This document shows positions 43,654-53,248 of a stretch of DNA of 64,000 nucleotides, piece by piece. The position numbers and the translations under genes were made by a program. The DNA is taken from assembly GCA_002722845.1 (NCBI GenBank), contig PBND01000043.1:1-64000 (forward strand), given 5' to 3'. Positions within the stretch are counted from its first letter, which is position 1. Every line of letters begins with the position of its first letter. This DNA is from Myxococcales bacterium. GTDB taxonomy: Bacteria; Myxococcota; UBA4151. The notes below the pieces were generated by a model. The model did no database searches, was not told the DNA's origin, and saw only the letters and a list, made by a program, of their open reading frames with translations.

Positions 43654-45621
43654 TTAGGGACAGACGCCCATCCCGGGCGGCATGGGCATGCACCCACCCG
43701 CCATGCAGCAGGGGGTCTCTTCGGGGCATGGAGGGAGGCCATCGCCGCATTGCTCAAGGGGGCCAGGTGTGCAGACACCATCGATGCAAGTTCCGCCATC
43801 TTGGCAGGGGTTCTCCTCGGAGCATTCGTTCGGCGGTGCGCAGGCTCCAGTCATGCAGACGAGGCCGTCGGGACACTCGGGCAAGCCATCGCCGCATTCC
43901 TCAAGAGGTCCGGGTGCGCAGATGCCGTCGATGCAGGTTCCGCCATCTTGGCAGGGGTTTTCATCAGAACATTCGGTCGGCGGTGTGCAGGCTCCAGCCA
44001 TGCAGATTTCACCCTCCGCGCAATCGTCATCGGCTTCGCAGGGCACAGGGTCACAGTTGGTCTCGTCGTAAATACAGCCACAAGCCATCATGTCGCAGCG
44101 GTCGATGGTACAGGCTCGTCCATCGTCGCAATCCAGATCACTCTTGCAAGCGGTACGGAGGTCTTGGGGAAAGACGGGGGGATCTACCTCTTCCGGGAAT
44201 TCCACCCGGCGATTGATGGGGGAGCCACAGGTCACTTTGACCGTTGAAGATGGGTTCAATTCCGGGCCGACGATGCGTACATTTTGTGGGTTTTCGAGCA
44301 CATGCGCTCTCGATAACTCGAGTGTCACCTGCCCAAAAGCCCGGGTTCGAGCGGTGCCGAGACCGTTATTGTCTGCTCGTTCTGTGTAGACGCTGTGCTC
44401 GGTTTTGACCTCGGGGGTCCCTAGGTTGTGCAGGGGTTGTCCGATGGTGAAGGTTTGAAAGGTTGCGACCGTGTTGTAATGACCCGCAAAGCGGCTATGT
44501 GCGACGCCGTCACTCCAGAAGCGGCCACTGTCGAGTTCGCAAGCAAGGCCAAGGCCAATACTGCAGCCTGGGAGTTCGAGGCCGCCCATGTTGACGCCGA
44601 AGGTGAGGTTGCAACTGACGGTGGGGGCTTGGGTACTGCAACTGATCGCACTGCCGCCGATCGCCGCCTTGCTTTTATCTTCCTGGGAGTAGTTCGTGCC
44701 ACCAGAGAAGTCAGGGAGTCGAAGGGTGACCTTCGATTGTGCATTGGCATTTTGATTGCCTAAGAGGGGCAGGGTGGTGCTGTAAGCACGACTTTGCAAA
44801 AGGGAATTCGCATGAGATGTGCCACCGACTTGTACGGAGACCTGGCCGCAGGCACCGGCTCCATCTTCGGCGAAAGCGCAGCGAAGGGCTGGGCTGACCG
44901 ACCGGCGACAACTGTTGCCTGCTATGGCCGAAACAGAGCCATTTCGCGCGACGCCCATGCCACCACATCCCGCTGTCGATCGTTGCTCATTGCTATAGGC
45001 GTATCCCGTGCCTGTGCATGCCTCACCGACGCGGGCAAAACCTGCCGTAGGCCGATCCTCGGTGATGCTTTGCGGCGAGACGACAAAGCTGCAGGAGACG
45101 AGGCATTGATGGCATCGACCGACGGTGGCTTCGTTGGCGAGGACGGTTAGCGCCTGTGTTCCCAGAAGTTCCCGGTCTCTAAGGTAGGCACCGTAAAGAA
45201 AGGCATGGACTCGATTCGTTGGGTCGTAGGCGCGAAAATACACGAGGGCCTCGAACCAGCGCAATTGGCGGTCCATTCCCTGCTCCTCGAACTGGTCTGC
45301 GTAGGCCTCGATATTTTCATTCACACCCGGCGGCATCACGACCAGATGTTGATGAACTCGGACCGGGCGGCTCACGCTTTCACCCAGGATGGAAATATCG
45401 CCTTGAGCAAGGGAGGCCATCATCGATTCGCTCAAGTCTGTGAGTCCTTGTCGTTCAAGGTACTCTTTCGCTGAGATGATCTCGCCAGCATCGAGCTGAC
45501 TCGCCGTCTCATAAAGTGCCCCTTGGCTGCGACGTTCCCAGGCTGCAGGGGCAGTGGGCTCCTGAGGCAGCTGCTCAATGCAGCCTGTCAGCGTGATGGA
45601 AAAGACAATGAGCATCCTCAT
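43654..45621 (-). CDS. Lipoprotein with EGF-like Cys-rich C-terminal repeats
   Basis: A 655-residue lipoprotein (signal ends LTGC). N-terminal ~450 residues are of no recognised family. The C-terminal ~200 residues are Cys-rich: two near-identical copies of PCQDGGTCIDG plus PGPLE-x-CGDGLP units, together with CDDGRACTIDRCD and CAEGEICMAGAC modules. These resemble EGF-like or notch-like disulphide modules of surface adhesins. It overlaps the preceding minus-strand gene (ATGA) so the two lipoproteins form an operon. Secreted or surface function inferred. Confidence 0.75.
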   Translation of the reverse strand: MRMLIVFSITLTGCIEQLPQEPTAPAAWERRSQGALYETASQLDAGEIISAKEYLERQGLTDLSESMMASLAQGDISILGESVSRPVRVHQHLVVMPPGVNENIEAYADQFEEQGMDRQLRWFEALVYFRAYDPTNRVHAFLYGAYLRDRELLGTQALTVLANEATVGRCHQCLVSCSFVVSPQSITEDRPTAGFARVGEACTGTGYAYSNEQRSTAGCGGMGVARNGSVSAIAGNSCRRSVSPALRCAFAEDGAGACGQVSVQVGGTSHANSLLQSRAYSTTLPLLGNQNANAQSKVTLRLPDFSGGTNYSQEDKSKAAIGGSAISCSTQAPTVSCNLTFGVNMGGLELPGCSIGLGLACELDSGRFWSDGVAHSRFAGHYNTVATFQTFTIGQPLHNLGTPEVKTEHSVYTERADNNGLGTARTRAFGQVTLELSRAHVLENPQNVRIVGPELNPSSTVKVTCGSPINRRVEFPEEVDPPVFPQDLRTACKSDLDCDDGRACTIDRCDMMACGCIYDETNCDPVPCEADDDCAEGEICMAGACTPPTECSDENPCQDGGTCIDGICAPGPLEECGDGLPECPDGLVCMTGACAPPNECSEENPCQDGGTCIDGVCTPGPLEQCGDGLPPCPEETPCCMAGGCMPMPPGMGVCP

Positions 45622-46406
45622 GGCAAGGCTCCGCAGTCGCCCAGATCAACGCAGCTTGAGCCTCTGACACAGGCGACGACCTCGGGCGTCCATTGCCCTC
45701 GGCACTGCTCAAGACAGTCGCCGATGTCGGCACCGTCGATCACCGCACAGGCATTCATGATGCCACAGGACTGCTCGCAGAGGTCGACGGGATCGAAACA
45801 AGGCTCAAGGGCATCACATGAGGCGGCCTCCACGCACGTTCGCAGGTCGGAATCCCCCTGATCAGCGCAGTCCAAAATGCAGGTCTCACGGGTCACGGCG
45901 TCCCCCAAGCAACTCACGAGTTTATCGCAATAGCTTACGCAGGTCGTTTGCTCGGCCTCAAGGCATGCCGCAGCGTCCTCACAGGAAGCAGCCTCCAGGC
46001 AGTCGAGCGCGTTTTCGCTAAGGGCATCGCAGTGAAAGTTTGCTCCAAAGACACTTTCATCGCCGCAGTTGTCACGACGGTTGCTGAGTGCGTGGCAGCG
46101 GTCCGCTTGGTTTTGGCGAAAGCAACTGCCCATTTGGTCGCAGGTTCTCTCTTTGAGACAGGTCAACTGCTCTGCAGGCACGGACGCGGTGCATTGACTC
46201 ATACATTGCTCGTACATGGGGCCGGGGTCACCGCTGGTTTCACAGTCCGCCATCCGAGCGCAGGCATCACCACAAGGACTGCCGTCGCTGAGAGGGACAG
46301 GCTCCACGGGAGGCGGCGGCTCGGCGGGACAGGCACTCCACACGATGAGCAGCGCAAAATGACAAGTGAGTCGTCGCAAAATACAGGTCTCCCGTCTTCT
46401 ACCCAT
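45618..46406 (-). CDS. Cys-rich lipoprotein
   Basis: A 262-residue lipoprotein. Signal ends IVWSAC with the mature start CPAEP. The rest has about 30 Cys, spaced C-x3-C and C-x6-C in helical-looking repeats (CLEAASCEDAAACLEAE and CVEAASCDALEPC), perhaps a disulphide-stapled helical domain. Unrecognised. A TTG at 46379, with GGGAGA upstream, gives a tidier signal peptide than the ATG at 46406. Couples to the EGF-like lipoprotein gene by a 4-nt overlap. Confidence 0.7.
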   Translation of the reverse strand: MGRRRETCILRRLTCHFALLIVWSACPAEPPPPVEPVPLSDGSPCGDACARMADCETSGDPGPMYEQCMSQCTASVPAEQLTCLKERTCDQMGSCFRQNQADRCHALSNRRDNCGDESVFGANFHCDALSENALDCLEAASCEDAAACLEAEQTTCVSYCDKLVSCLGDAVTRETCILDCADQGDSDLRTCVEAASCDALEPCFDPVDLCEQSCGIMNACAVIDGADIGDCLEQCRGQWTPEVVACVRGSSCVDLGDCGALP

Positions 46407-46456
46407 ACCAGGCAGCTTCCAAAGTGACCAGATAAGGGTGAATTGCCCCCGAAGGA

Positions 46457-47575
46457 TCAGGGCTGTTCAGGCTGAGGTGGACCGCTGCCGACCACGGGGC
46501 CCGACCGCTTTGCATTGAGTTCAATGATGGGCGGAAACCGGCGGGATGCGCCCGGCGGTAGGGGGGCGAAACGATCCGCTGGGATGCCCCGGATTTTGAG
46601 GGCTGCGGCCACCTCTTCAAGGGGCTGGTCTTGTCCCTCCATCCCAAGCTTGAAGGTTCCATAGTGGACTGGGATCGCTGCGGCTGCGCCACACTCCACA
46701 AAGCCTTCGACGGCCTCATCCGGATTCACGTGGACCGAGCGCATCATGCCGTTGGGGAGATAAGCGCCGATGGGCATGACGGCTAAACGGGGTGGTCCGA
46801 GGCGCTCGAGGACTTGACGGAAGTGAGGGCCGCTGGCGGTATCGCCGGCGTAATACATAAGGCCGCTGGGGGTCTGCAGGGCCCAGCCCATCCAAAGGGT
46901 TCGGTCTCGGTCGAAAAGCCCTCGGGAGGAGAAGTGCTGGGCTGGAATGCCATGGAGGATGCGTCCCTCGCCGAGATCGAAGACCTGCCACCAGTCGGAA
47001 GCTTCGACCCGTTCAATCCCTGCATCTCGAACCAGGTGTTCCACGCCGAGGGGGACGAAGAGCCGGGCCGGGTGCTCATCCATCAGACGCTTGAGGGTGG
47101 GTAGATCCGTGTGGTCGTAATGGTTGTGACTGATCACGATGGCATCGATGGGTGGTAAATCCTCAAAGTCGATGCCCGGCGGATGAAACCGATGGGGGCC
47201 CGCAAAGGAAAATGGGCTCGCTCGATCAGACCAATGGGGATCGGTGAGCAGATTGATTCCCTCGGTTTGAATGAGCACCGTCGAGTGGCCCACAAAGGTG
47301 GCCACCATCTCGGCGCCGTCGACTCGGTCTTGGGGCTTCGCCTTTGTCTCGATCGCTCGGGGCGACCAGGTGCTGTTCTTCGTCTCCCAGGCCGTCTTCA
47401 TCTCCCGGAGGGGATCCCGCAGGCGGGGTACTTGATTGATGAACTTTTTGCCGTCGAAGTTACGCTGCGTCGGGCCGTTGTGGCCCTCCGCACTTAAATG
47501 CCAGCCCACCAAAGCGGTCGTGAGCCCCAGGAGAACCAGACCCAGGCCGAGGAACTTCAGAATGACTCGGATCAT
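46457..47575 (-). CDS. MBL-fold metal-dependent hydrolase, NAPE-PLD-like
   Basis: A 372-residue protein with one N-terminal membrane segment (about 4-25), then a metallo-beta-lactamase fold. The metal site is ISHNHYDHTDL; YAGDTASG and IPVHYGTFKL provide further ligands. The layout matches the NAPE-PLD/UlaG-like group, which hydrolyses phospholipid or other esters. Start is ATG 47575, overlapping the trmH stop by 4 nt. The membrane anchor and family suggest a phospholipid-related substrate, not proven. Confidence 0.85.
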   Translation of the reverse strand: MIRVILKFLGLGLVLLGLTTALVGWHLSAEGHNGPTQRNFDGKKFINQVPRLRDPLREMKTAWETKNSTWSPRAIETKAKPQDRVDGAEMVATFVGHSTVLIQTEGINLLTDPHWSDRASPFSFAGPHRFHPPGIDFEDLPPIDAIVISHNHYDHTDLPTLKRLMDEHPARLFVPLGVEHLVRDAGIERVEASDWWQVFDLGEGRILHGIPAQHFSSRGLFDRDRTLWMGWALQTPSGLMYYAGDTASGPHFRQVLERLGPPRLAVMPIGAYLPNGMMRSVHVNPDEAVEGFVECGAAAAIPVHYGTFKLGMEGQDQPLEEVAAALKIRGIPADRFAPLPPGASRRFPPIIELNAKRSGPVVGSGPPQPEQP

Positions 47576-48243
47576 ACCGACCACTGGCTCCGAAAGCGTT
47601 GCTCGATTTCTGCCACATTGGGAATGACCCCGCGGCACCAATGGAGAAAAATATCTATTTTTTCTTCCTCGCTGAGCCCCCAGTCGAGGCCGCTGACCTG
47701 GAGTCGAGTGCGTAGGTCATAGAGACCGAGGGCCACGCTGACCGAGAGATTAAAGCTCTCCGCAAAGCCATACATGGGCAGCCGGACCACGTGATCTGCC
47801 ATCTCCAAAACCGTCTGGCTTAAGCCTGGCTTTTCTTCGCCGAAGCAAAGGGCCAGCGGTCGGTCGATGGGCAGATCGGCCAGGGTTTGATCGGTGTGCG
47901 GTGTGGTGGCGACCAGTTGATAGCCTTTGGCTCCCAGGGCCTCAAAGCAGTCCACAGCGTTCGGGTAGCGAAAGGTACTCACCCAACGCTGACTTCCCAT
48001 GGCGATGTCTTTATTGGGCTGAAAGCGGTTGTTCAACTCGATGAGGTGAAGATCCTGGAGCCCAAAGGCATCGCAGGAGCGAATCACAGCGCTGGCGTTA
48101 TGGGGTTGGAAGATGTTTTCGAGGACCACGGTCAGGTGGCGAGTGCGTTGATCGAGAACGTCTCGGAAGCGAGTCACTTTGTGCTCGCTGAGCCACTGGC
48201 CGCTCAGATGGGCCATCAGTGCCGCGTCGTAGTGTCGCTCCAT
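47572..48243 (-). CDS. trmH: tRNA (guanosine-2'-O)-methyltransferase of the SPOUT family
   Basis: A 223-residue knotted methyltransferase. SPOUT motif 1 NASAVIRSCDAFG, motif 2 LALCFGEEKPGLS and motif 3 LPMYGFAESFNLSVSVALG are present in order. It would make Gm18 in tRNA; assignment to trmH over a paralogue is by similarity of motif 3 and length. The ATG at 48243 follows an upstream GTG at 48246. It is coupled with the MBL hydrolase by a 4-nt overlap. Confidence 0.88.
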   Translation of the reverse strand: MERHYDAALMAHLSGQWLSEHKVTRFRDVLDQRTRHLTVVLENIFQPHNASAVIRSCDAFGLQDLHLIELNNRFQPNKDIAMGSQRWVSTFRYPNAVDCFEALGAKGYQLVATTPHTDQTLADLPIDRPLALCFGEEKPGLSQTVLEMADHVVRLPMYGFAESFNLSVSVALGLYDLRTRLQVSGLDWGLSEEEKIDIFLHWCRGVIPNVAEIEQRFRSQWSV

Positions 48244-48325
48244 CACGCTTTCGTTGCCCCCTGGGTCGACTTACCGTTGAGGCCAGGGCCTAGTCATGGT
48301 CAAGGCCTGCGCTCAGGAGATCATC

Positions 48326-49243
48326 ATGTCCATACGAAGCAAAGTGATCTGGATGAACGGGGAACTCGTTCCTTACGACGAAGCCAACGTTCATATCCTC
48401 TCCCACACCCTGCATTATGGCTTGGGCTTGTTTGAAGGAATTCGCAGTTATGCCCAAGAGGGTGGTGGCGGCGGCGTCTTTCATTTGGATGCCCACTTGG
48501 ATCGCCTCTACGACAGTGCCAAGATGTGCCACATCCAAGTGCCGGTTGCCAAAGAGGCGTTGCGCCAAGCCTGTCTGGAGACCCTGCGGGCCAACGACTT
48601 CGATGAAGCCTATATTCGACCCCTCATCCACTTAGGCCACGGGGCCATGGGCCTTGGAGCTCGTAGCAATCCCGTCCACGTGAGCGTGGCCACTTGGGAG
48701 TGGGGGGCCTATCTCGGCGCCGAAGGTCTAGAAAAAGGGATCAGCGTGGGGACCTCCTCCTTTGCTCGCCACGCGGTGGGTTCGACCCTGCAGCGAGCCA
48801 AGGTCGTCGGCCACTACGTGAACTCGATCCTCGCTCGCTATGAAGCCAACGATAATGGCTTCGACGAGGCGGTGATGCTCGACGCCACCGGCCTGGTGGC
48901 CGAGGGCACCGGCGAAAACATCTTCGCCATCAAAAACGGTGTGGTGAAGACCCCATCCGTTACCAATATTCTCGCCGGGATCACCCGCCGGACCGCGATC
49001 CAGATGTTGGAGCACCTCGGTTACACGGTGCAAGAGACCTTGTTTGGTCGGGACGCCCTTTATGTGGCCGATGAGGTCTTCATGACCGGGACCGCTGCTG
49101 AGATCACGCCGGTGCGGGAAGTGGACCGGCGCCCGGTCGGTGCGGGGCAGCGGGGCCCGATCACCGAGGCCTTGCAGTCTCTCTATGCCGAGGGTGTTCG
49201 GGGTCGGGTCGACTGGATGCGGCCCATGATTACGACCTACTGA
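48326..49243 (+). CDS. ilvE: Branched-chain amino acid aminotransferase
   Basis: A 305-residue PLP enzyme of fold type IV. Evidence: the N-terminal HTLHYGLGLFEGIRSY block, the PLP Lys in LQRAKVVGHYVNS, and ATGLVAEGTGENIFAI. It makes valine, leucine and isoleucine from their 2-oxo acids. The ATG at 48326 has AGGAG 6 nt upstream; an earlier ATG at 48296 is less likely. Its TGA overlaps the next ATG, coupling it to the glycoside hydrolase. Confidence 0.92.
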   Translation: MSIRSKVIWMNGELVPYDEANVHILSHTLHYGLGLFEGIRSYAQEGGGGGVFHLDAHLDRLYDSAKMCHIQVPVAKEALRQACLETLRANDFDEAYIRPLIHLGHGAMGLGARSNPVHVSVATWEWGAYLGAEGLEKGISVGTSSFARHAVGSTLQRAKVVGHYVNSILARYEANDNGFDEAVMLDATGLVAEGTGENIFAIKNGVVKTPSVTNILAGITRRTAIQMLEHLGYTVQETLFGRDALYVADEVFMTGTAAEITPVREVDRRPVGAGQRGPITEALQSLYAEGVRGRVDWMRPMITTY

Positions 49244-51819
49244 TGGCTCGCTGGACGCTGATCGCCTGGCTCCTGTGTGGTGCGTGCGCTGCCTGTGAAG
49301 AAGAGCCGGTTCAAAATTCGATTGAGTTGAGCCAGGGCTCAACACGAGTGGTGGCGACATTCTCACCCTTTTCGCTCCAGGTTTTCGAGGGCGATCGCTT
49401 GGTGGGGCGGACCGCCGAGCGCGGTTGTCCAGCCCTTAGCTTGGCCTTGAAAGAGGGGACTTCTGCCGAACGTTTCCATGCCCCGGAAGAGCCAACGGAT
49501 GACCTGACTTGGCTTGAGAGCGTCGATGCGGAGCGACAAGAAGACGGCAGTCTCCTCATCCCACTCAAGGGCGAACTCGAAGGGGAGAGCGCCCGACTCA
49601 GCCTCGCCCCGGGCCCAGAGGGCTTTGTCGACATCGACATTCAATTCACAGCGCCTCCCGAACAAATCGCCATGAATCGAATCTGCTGGCAGTTACGGGA
49701 GGGCGAGCACGTGGTCGGTGCCGGTGAACGCTTCGACGGTGTGGATCTCTTGGGCCGAGTGGTGCCCTTATATTTTGCCGCACCTCGAAACTACGCGTCC
49801 TCCACCAACGAGTCCCATGCACCGGTCCCGTTCTTCGCCACCACGGGGGGAATGGCCGTGCTGACGGAGACCGAGCGGGTGGGCGCCTATGATGTGGGCG
49901 CCACCGATGCCGATCACCTGCGGGCCCTCTTCCATGGCGACCAGTTGCCCTTGCGCATCCGGGCCGGTCACATCCTCGATAATGCCGCGGCCCATGCTCG
50001 ACGGATGGGCCTGCCCCCCAAACCACCCCGCTGGGTCCTTGCTCCCCAACAGTGGCGTAACGAACATGCGGTGACGGTGCGTAACGGTGAGGTCGTCTCC
50101 ACCGGTCAGGATCGGGTTTTGGCCGATGCCCGTAAGCTTCGGGAGTTGGAGATTCCCGGCAGCCTCATTTGGATCGATGCGCCTTGGTCGACGGGTCACA
50201 ATACCTTTGAGTGGAATCGGGTTCAGTTCCCCGATCCCGATGCCATGTTGGCCGAACTGGAAGCATTGGGTTTCAACGCCATCGTCTGGGCTACAGAGCA
50301 TATTAATACCTCTGACGATTCGGACCAGCAGGTTGGTATGCCCATCGAGGGAAGCCGGGAACTTTACGACCGCTTTGCTGAGGAGGGCTGGTTGGTCGAG
50401 GCACCGGATGGCCAGCCATTTCGCTTTCAATGGGGTCGGGGCTTTGGTGGTCATGTAGACTTCTCCAATCCCGATGCGGTGGCTGCTTATCAGGACCTTG
50501 TTCGCCCTGTGCTTGAGCAGGGGATTCGAGGATTTAAGTTGGATTATGGCGAGACCATGCGGGCGGACCTGCTCGGCATGGACAACCGAGCTGTCACCTT
50601 TCACGATGGGGCGGGCTCAGAGATTCACCACACTCGGTACAGTCGACTCTTTCATGAGGCGATGATCGGGGTTTTGAAAGAGGTTCACCCGGACGATTGG
50701 TATGTAATCACTCGGACCGGGGGGATTTACGACACAAAGAATGGAATTACGCTCTGGCCTGGTGACTTAGACAATGACTTCCGGCGAGCCGGTGAGGTGG
50801 AAGAGGATGGACGCTTGAGCGTCGGCGGACTGCCGGCTGCAGTCAGTGCTCATTTGAGCGCCTCCATGAGTGGCTATCCCCTCTATGGCAGCGACATCGG
50901 TGGTTACCGAGGGGGGCCCTCCAACACAGAGGTTCTCCTGCGATGGTCTCAGTTCGGCGCCCTCTCTACAGTGATGCAGTTGGGCGGCGGCGGCCGGGGC
51001 GACACGACCCATAATCCTTGGGATGAGAATCTCTATGATACCGAGATCGCCGTGCCGATCTACCGGACCTATTCTCAACTGCACATGCGACTGATGCCCA
51101 CCATCGAAGGCCTGATCGACCGGGCGGTCACCGATGGAAGCCCACCGCTGGTGCCAGTGGGTGTTGCCGCCGGAGAAGTGGAGGCTGCTTGGGCGGACCA
51201 AGAGAGTTATCTCTTTGGGCCGGACCTTCTGGTGGCACCGGTGGTGGAAGCAAGCACCGAGCGCCGGCTGTTTGCGCCCAGTGGGCAATGGTTCAGTTGG
51301 TGGGATGACAGCGTGATTGAGGGCGGTCGGGCCTATGTGGTGGCAACACCTCTGGAGACGATGCCGATCTATCAGCGGGGAGGCAGCCTGCTGGCGATGA
51401 CCGATCCCCGTCTCCGCACCGTTCTGCCCTATGCTGACGAAGATCTAGACCGTTATGGGAAGACCCTGTGGTTACGGGTGGTCCCCGGCCTCGCCGGCAA
51501 CAAAAGTTGGCGCTTCGATGGAGCCTGGGGAGCCAGCGCTGGGCAGGGCAGCGTGACTGCCAGCCAGGTCACGACAGGGGCTCAGACAAGCATCAGCGTG
51601 AATCGATCCCAGCGGGGACGGACCGTCGTCGAACTGCGACTGCGTCCAGACACCGGACCTGATGCCGGGGCCCAGGTGACCGCGGCGGGGGCGACGGTTC
51701 CCGAGGTGGCGGAAGACGACTTTTTGGACTGCGTCGCGCCCTGCATCGCTCGGGGCGATAACCACCTGTTGATCGCCGTCGATGGGGAGCGTCCACAGAT
51801 TCAGGTGGGTCGTCCCTAG
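49243..51819 (+). CDS. Exported glycoside hydrolase family 31
   Basis: An 858-residue alpha-glucosidase/alpha-xylosidase-type enzyme. The catalytic nucleophile Asp is in GFKLDYGET, the acid/base region in YGSDIGGYRGGP. The N-terminus is a beta-sandwich with a hydrophobic signal peptide; a lipobox is only ambiguous (LCGAC). Retaining hydrolysis of alpha-linked sugars is expected; the sugar is unknown. It is coupled to ilvE upstream and is 12 nt from the MBOAT gene downstream, an unusual combination. Confidence 0.88.
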   Translation: MARWTLIAWLLCGACAACEEEPVQNSIELSQGSTRVVATFSPFSLQVFEGDRLVGRTAERGCPALSLALKEGTSAERFHAPEEPTDDLTWLESVDAERQEDGSLLIPLKGELEGESARLSLAPGPEGFVDIDIQFTAPPEQIAMNRICWQLREGEHVVGAGERFDGVDLLGRVVPLYFAAPRNYASSTNESHAPVPFFATTGGMAVLTETERVGAYDVGATDADHLRALFHGDQLPLRIRAGHILDNAAAHARRMGLPPKPPRWVLAPQQWRNEHAVTVRNGEVVSTGQDRVLADARKLRELEIPGSLIWIDAPWSTGHNTFEWNRVQFPDPDAMLAELEALGFNAIVWATEHINTSDDSDQQVGMPIEGSRELYDRFAEEGWLVEAPDGQPFRFQWGRGFGGHVDFSNPDAVAAYQDLVRPVLEQGIRGFKLDYGETMRADLLGMDNRAVTFHDGAGSEIHHTRYSRLFHEAMIGVLKEVHPDDWYVITRTGGIYDTKNGITLWPGDLDNDFRRAGEVEEDGRLSVGGLPAAVSAHLSASMSGYPLYGSDIGGYRGGPSNTEVLLRWSQFGALSTVMQLGGGGRGDTTHNPWDENLYDTEIAVPIYRTYSQLHMRLMPTIEGLIDRAVTDGSPPLVPVGVAAGEVEAAWADQESYLFGPDLLVAPVVEASTERRLFAPSGQWFSWWDDSVIEGGRAYVVATPLETMPIYQRGGSLLAMTDPRLRTVLPYADEDLDRYGKTLWLRVVPGLAGNKSWRFDGAWGASAGQGSVTASQVTTGAQTSISVNRSQRGRTVVELRLRPDTGPDAGAQVTAAGATVPEVAEDDFLDCVAPCIARGDNHLLIAVDGERPQIQVGRP

Positions 51820-51831
51820 GCCACCACTGCC

Positions 51832-53235
51832 GTGCTCTTCAACTCGCTTATCTTTCTTCTCTTTGCGGCGGTATTTTACGCCCTCTGGCTCGGTCCATTT
51901 CGCCACCGTTCGCCCCTGTTTCGTCAGGGCGTCTTGGTGGTCTTTTCTCTGGTTTTTTACGGCTGGTGGAAATGGGCCTACATCGGCTTGATTCTGGCCA
52001 GTGGGCTTATCGATTACACTGCGGCCCTGGCGATGAAACGCTGGCCGGCTAGCCGGCGCTGGGCCCTTTTCGCCTCGATTCTGGGCAACCTGGGCATTCT
52101 TGCAGCCTTCAAATACGCGGGCTTCCTGGCTGAGAATCTCGATCTGTTGGGCAAAAGCATCGGCCAGGACTGGGGGGTTCAAGGGGCCTTGCCCAGTTTG
52201 CTGGACACCCTGCCGGTCGGCATTAGCTTTTATACCTTTCAGTCCATGAGTTACACCATTGATGTTTACCGTGGTCGCTTAGAACCCACGAGAAATATCG
52301 TTGGTTTCTTTGCTTATCTTAGCCTTTTCCCCCAGCTCGTGGCCGGGCCCATCGTTCGGGCTAGCAACCTCCTGCCACAAGTCCTGTTGCTGCCAAGCCC
52401 CCGACCGGAACAAGTGCGTGAGGGCTTCATTTTGGTCCTGTCGGGCTTCGTTAAAAAGGTCGTTCTAGCAGACCAACTTGCCCCTTATGTGGAGACGGCA
52501 TTTGCCGGCGGTTCAACCACCGGGTCCCCCTTATATTGGTGGCTGGTCACTATGATGTTTGCCGTGCAGATTTACGGTGATTTCAGTGGCTATACAGACA
52601 TCGCTCGAGGCCTGGGCAAATGGATGGGTTTCGACTTTGATGTGAACTTCAACCACCCCTATCTGGCCCGTAGCTTGAGGGACTTCTGGCGCCGCTGGCA
52701 CATCAGCCTTTCCACCTGGTTTAGAGACTACGTCTACATTCCATTGGGGGGATCCCGGCGGGGCGTCCTTTGGGGGATTGGTGCCATGGCGATCACCATG
52801 GTGGTCAGCGGTCTTTGGCACGGGGCCGCTTGGACCTTCGTGGCTTGGGGAGCGATTCATGCGCTGGTGCTCGCGGTGGAGCGCCTCGGTGCCCTCGAAC
52901 GGCGACTGCCGCCGGTGCTCGTTCGCAGCTACACCCTGCTCGCGGTGCTGTTCGCTTGGGTGATGTTTCGAGCCGAGTCGATGGCCCAGGCTCAAGGCAT
53001 CTGCGCCCGCATGCTCGGCTTGGGGGCGGAGCAGACGCCTTGGGGTCATCCGATTTTTGGTCTCTTTCCCCTCAGCGTCCTCTTGGTTTTTGTCGCCTGG
53101 GAAGTAGCCGTGGCCCGACAGTGGCATCGCCCGCTGTTTCGCGACCGGCTCCTGCCCTGGACCCTGGCTGTCTTCGCCTTGATGGCCGTCTTTCTTCGTG
53201 GGCCGTCCGCCCAGTTTATCTACTTTCAGTTCTAG
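51832..53235 (+). CDS. MBOAT-family O-acyltransferase (AlgI-like)
   Basis: A 467-residue inner-membrane protein with about ten membrane segments. The active His lies in VSGLWHGAAWTF, and RDFWRRWHISLSTWFRDYVYIPLGG is the AlgI/DltB signature. These proteins take an acyl group across the membrane for esterification of an exopolysaccharide or cell-wall polymer. GTG start at 51832. With the SGNH-like partner downstream it forms an AlgI/AlgJ-type acetylation pair; substrate polymer unknown. Confidence 0.92.
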   Translation: MLFNSLIFLLFAAVFYALWLGPFRHRSPLFRQGVLVVFSLVFYGWWKWAYIGLILASGLIDYTAALAMKRWPASRRWALFASILGNLGILAAFKYAGFLAENLDLLGKSIGQDWGVQGALPSLLDTLPVGISFYTFQSMSYTIDVYRGRLEPTRNIVGFFAYLSLFPQLVAGPIVRASNLLPQVLLLPSPRPEQVREGFILVLSGFVKKVVLADQLAPYVETAFAGGSTTGSPLYWWLVTMMFAVQIYGDFSGYTDIARGLGKWMGFDFDVNFNHPYLARSLRDFWRRWHISLSTWFRDYVYIPLGGSRRGVLWGIGAMAITMVVSGLWHGAAWTFVAWGAIHALVLAVERLGALERRLPPVLVRSYTLLAVLFAWVMFRAESMAQAQGICARMLGLGAEQTPWGHPIFGLFPLSVLLVFVAWEVAVARQWHRPLFRDRLLPWTLAVFALMAVFLRGPSAQFIYFQF

Positions 53236-53248
53236 GCAGGGGGAGTTG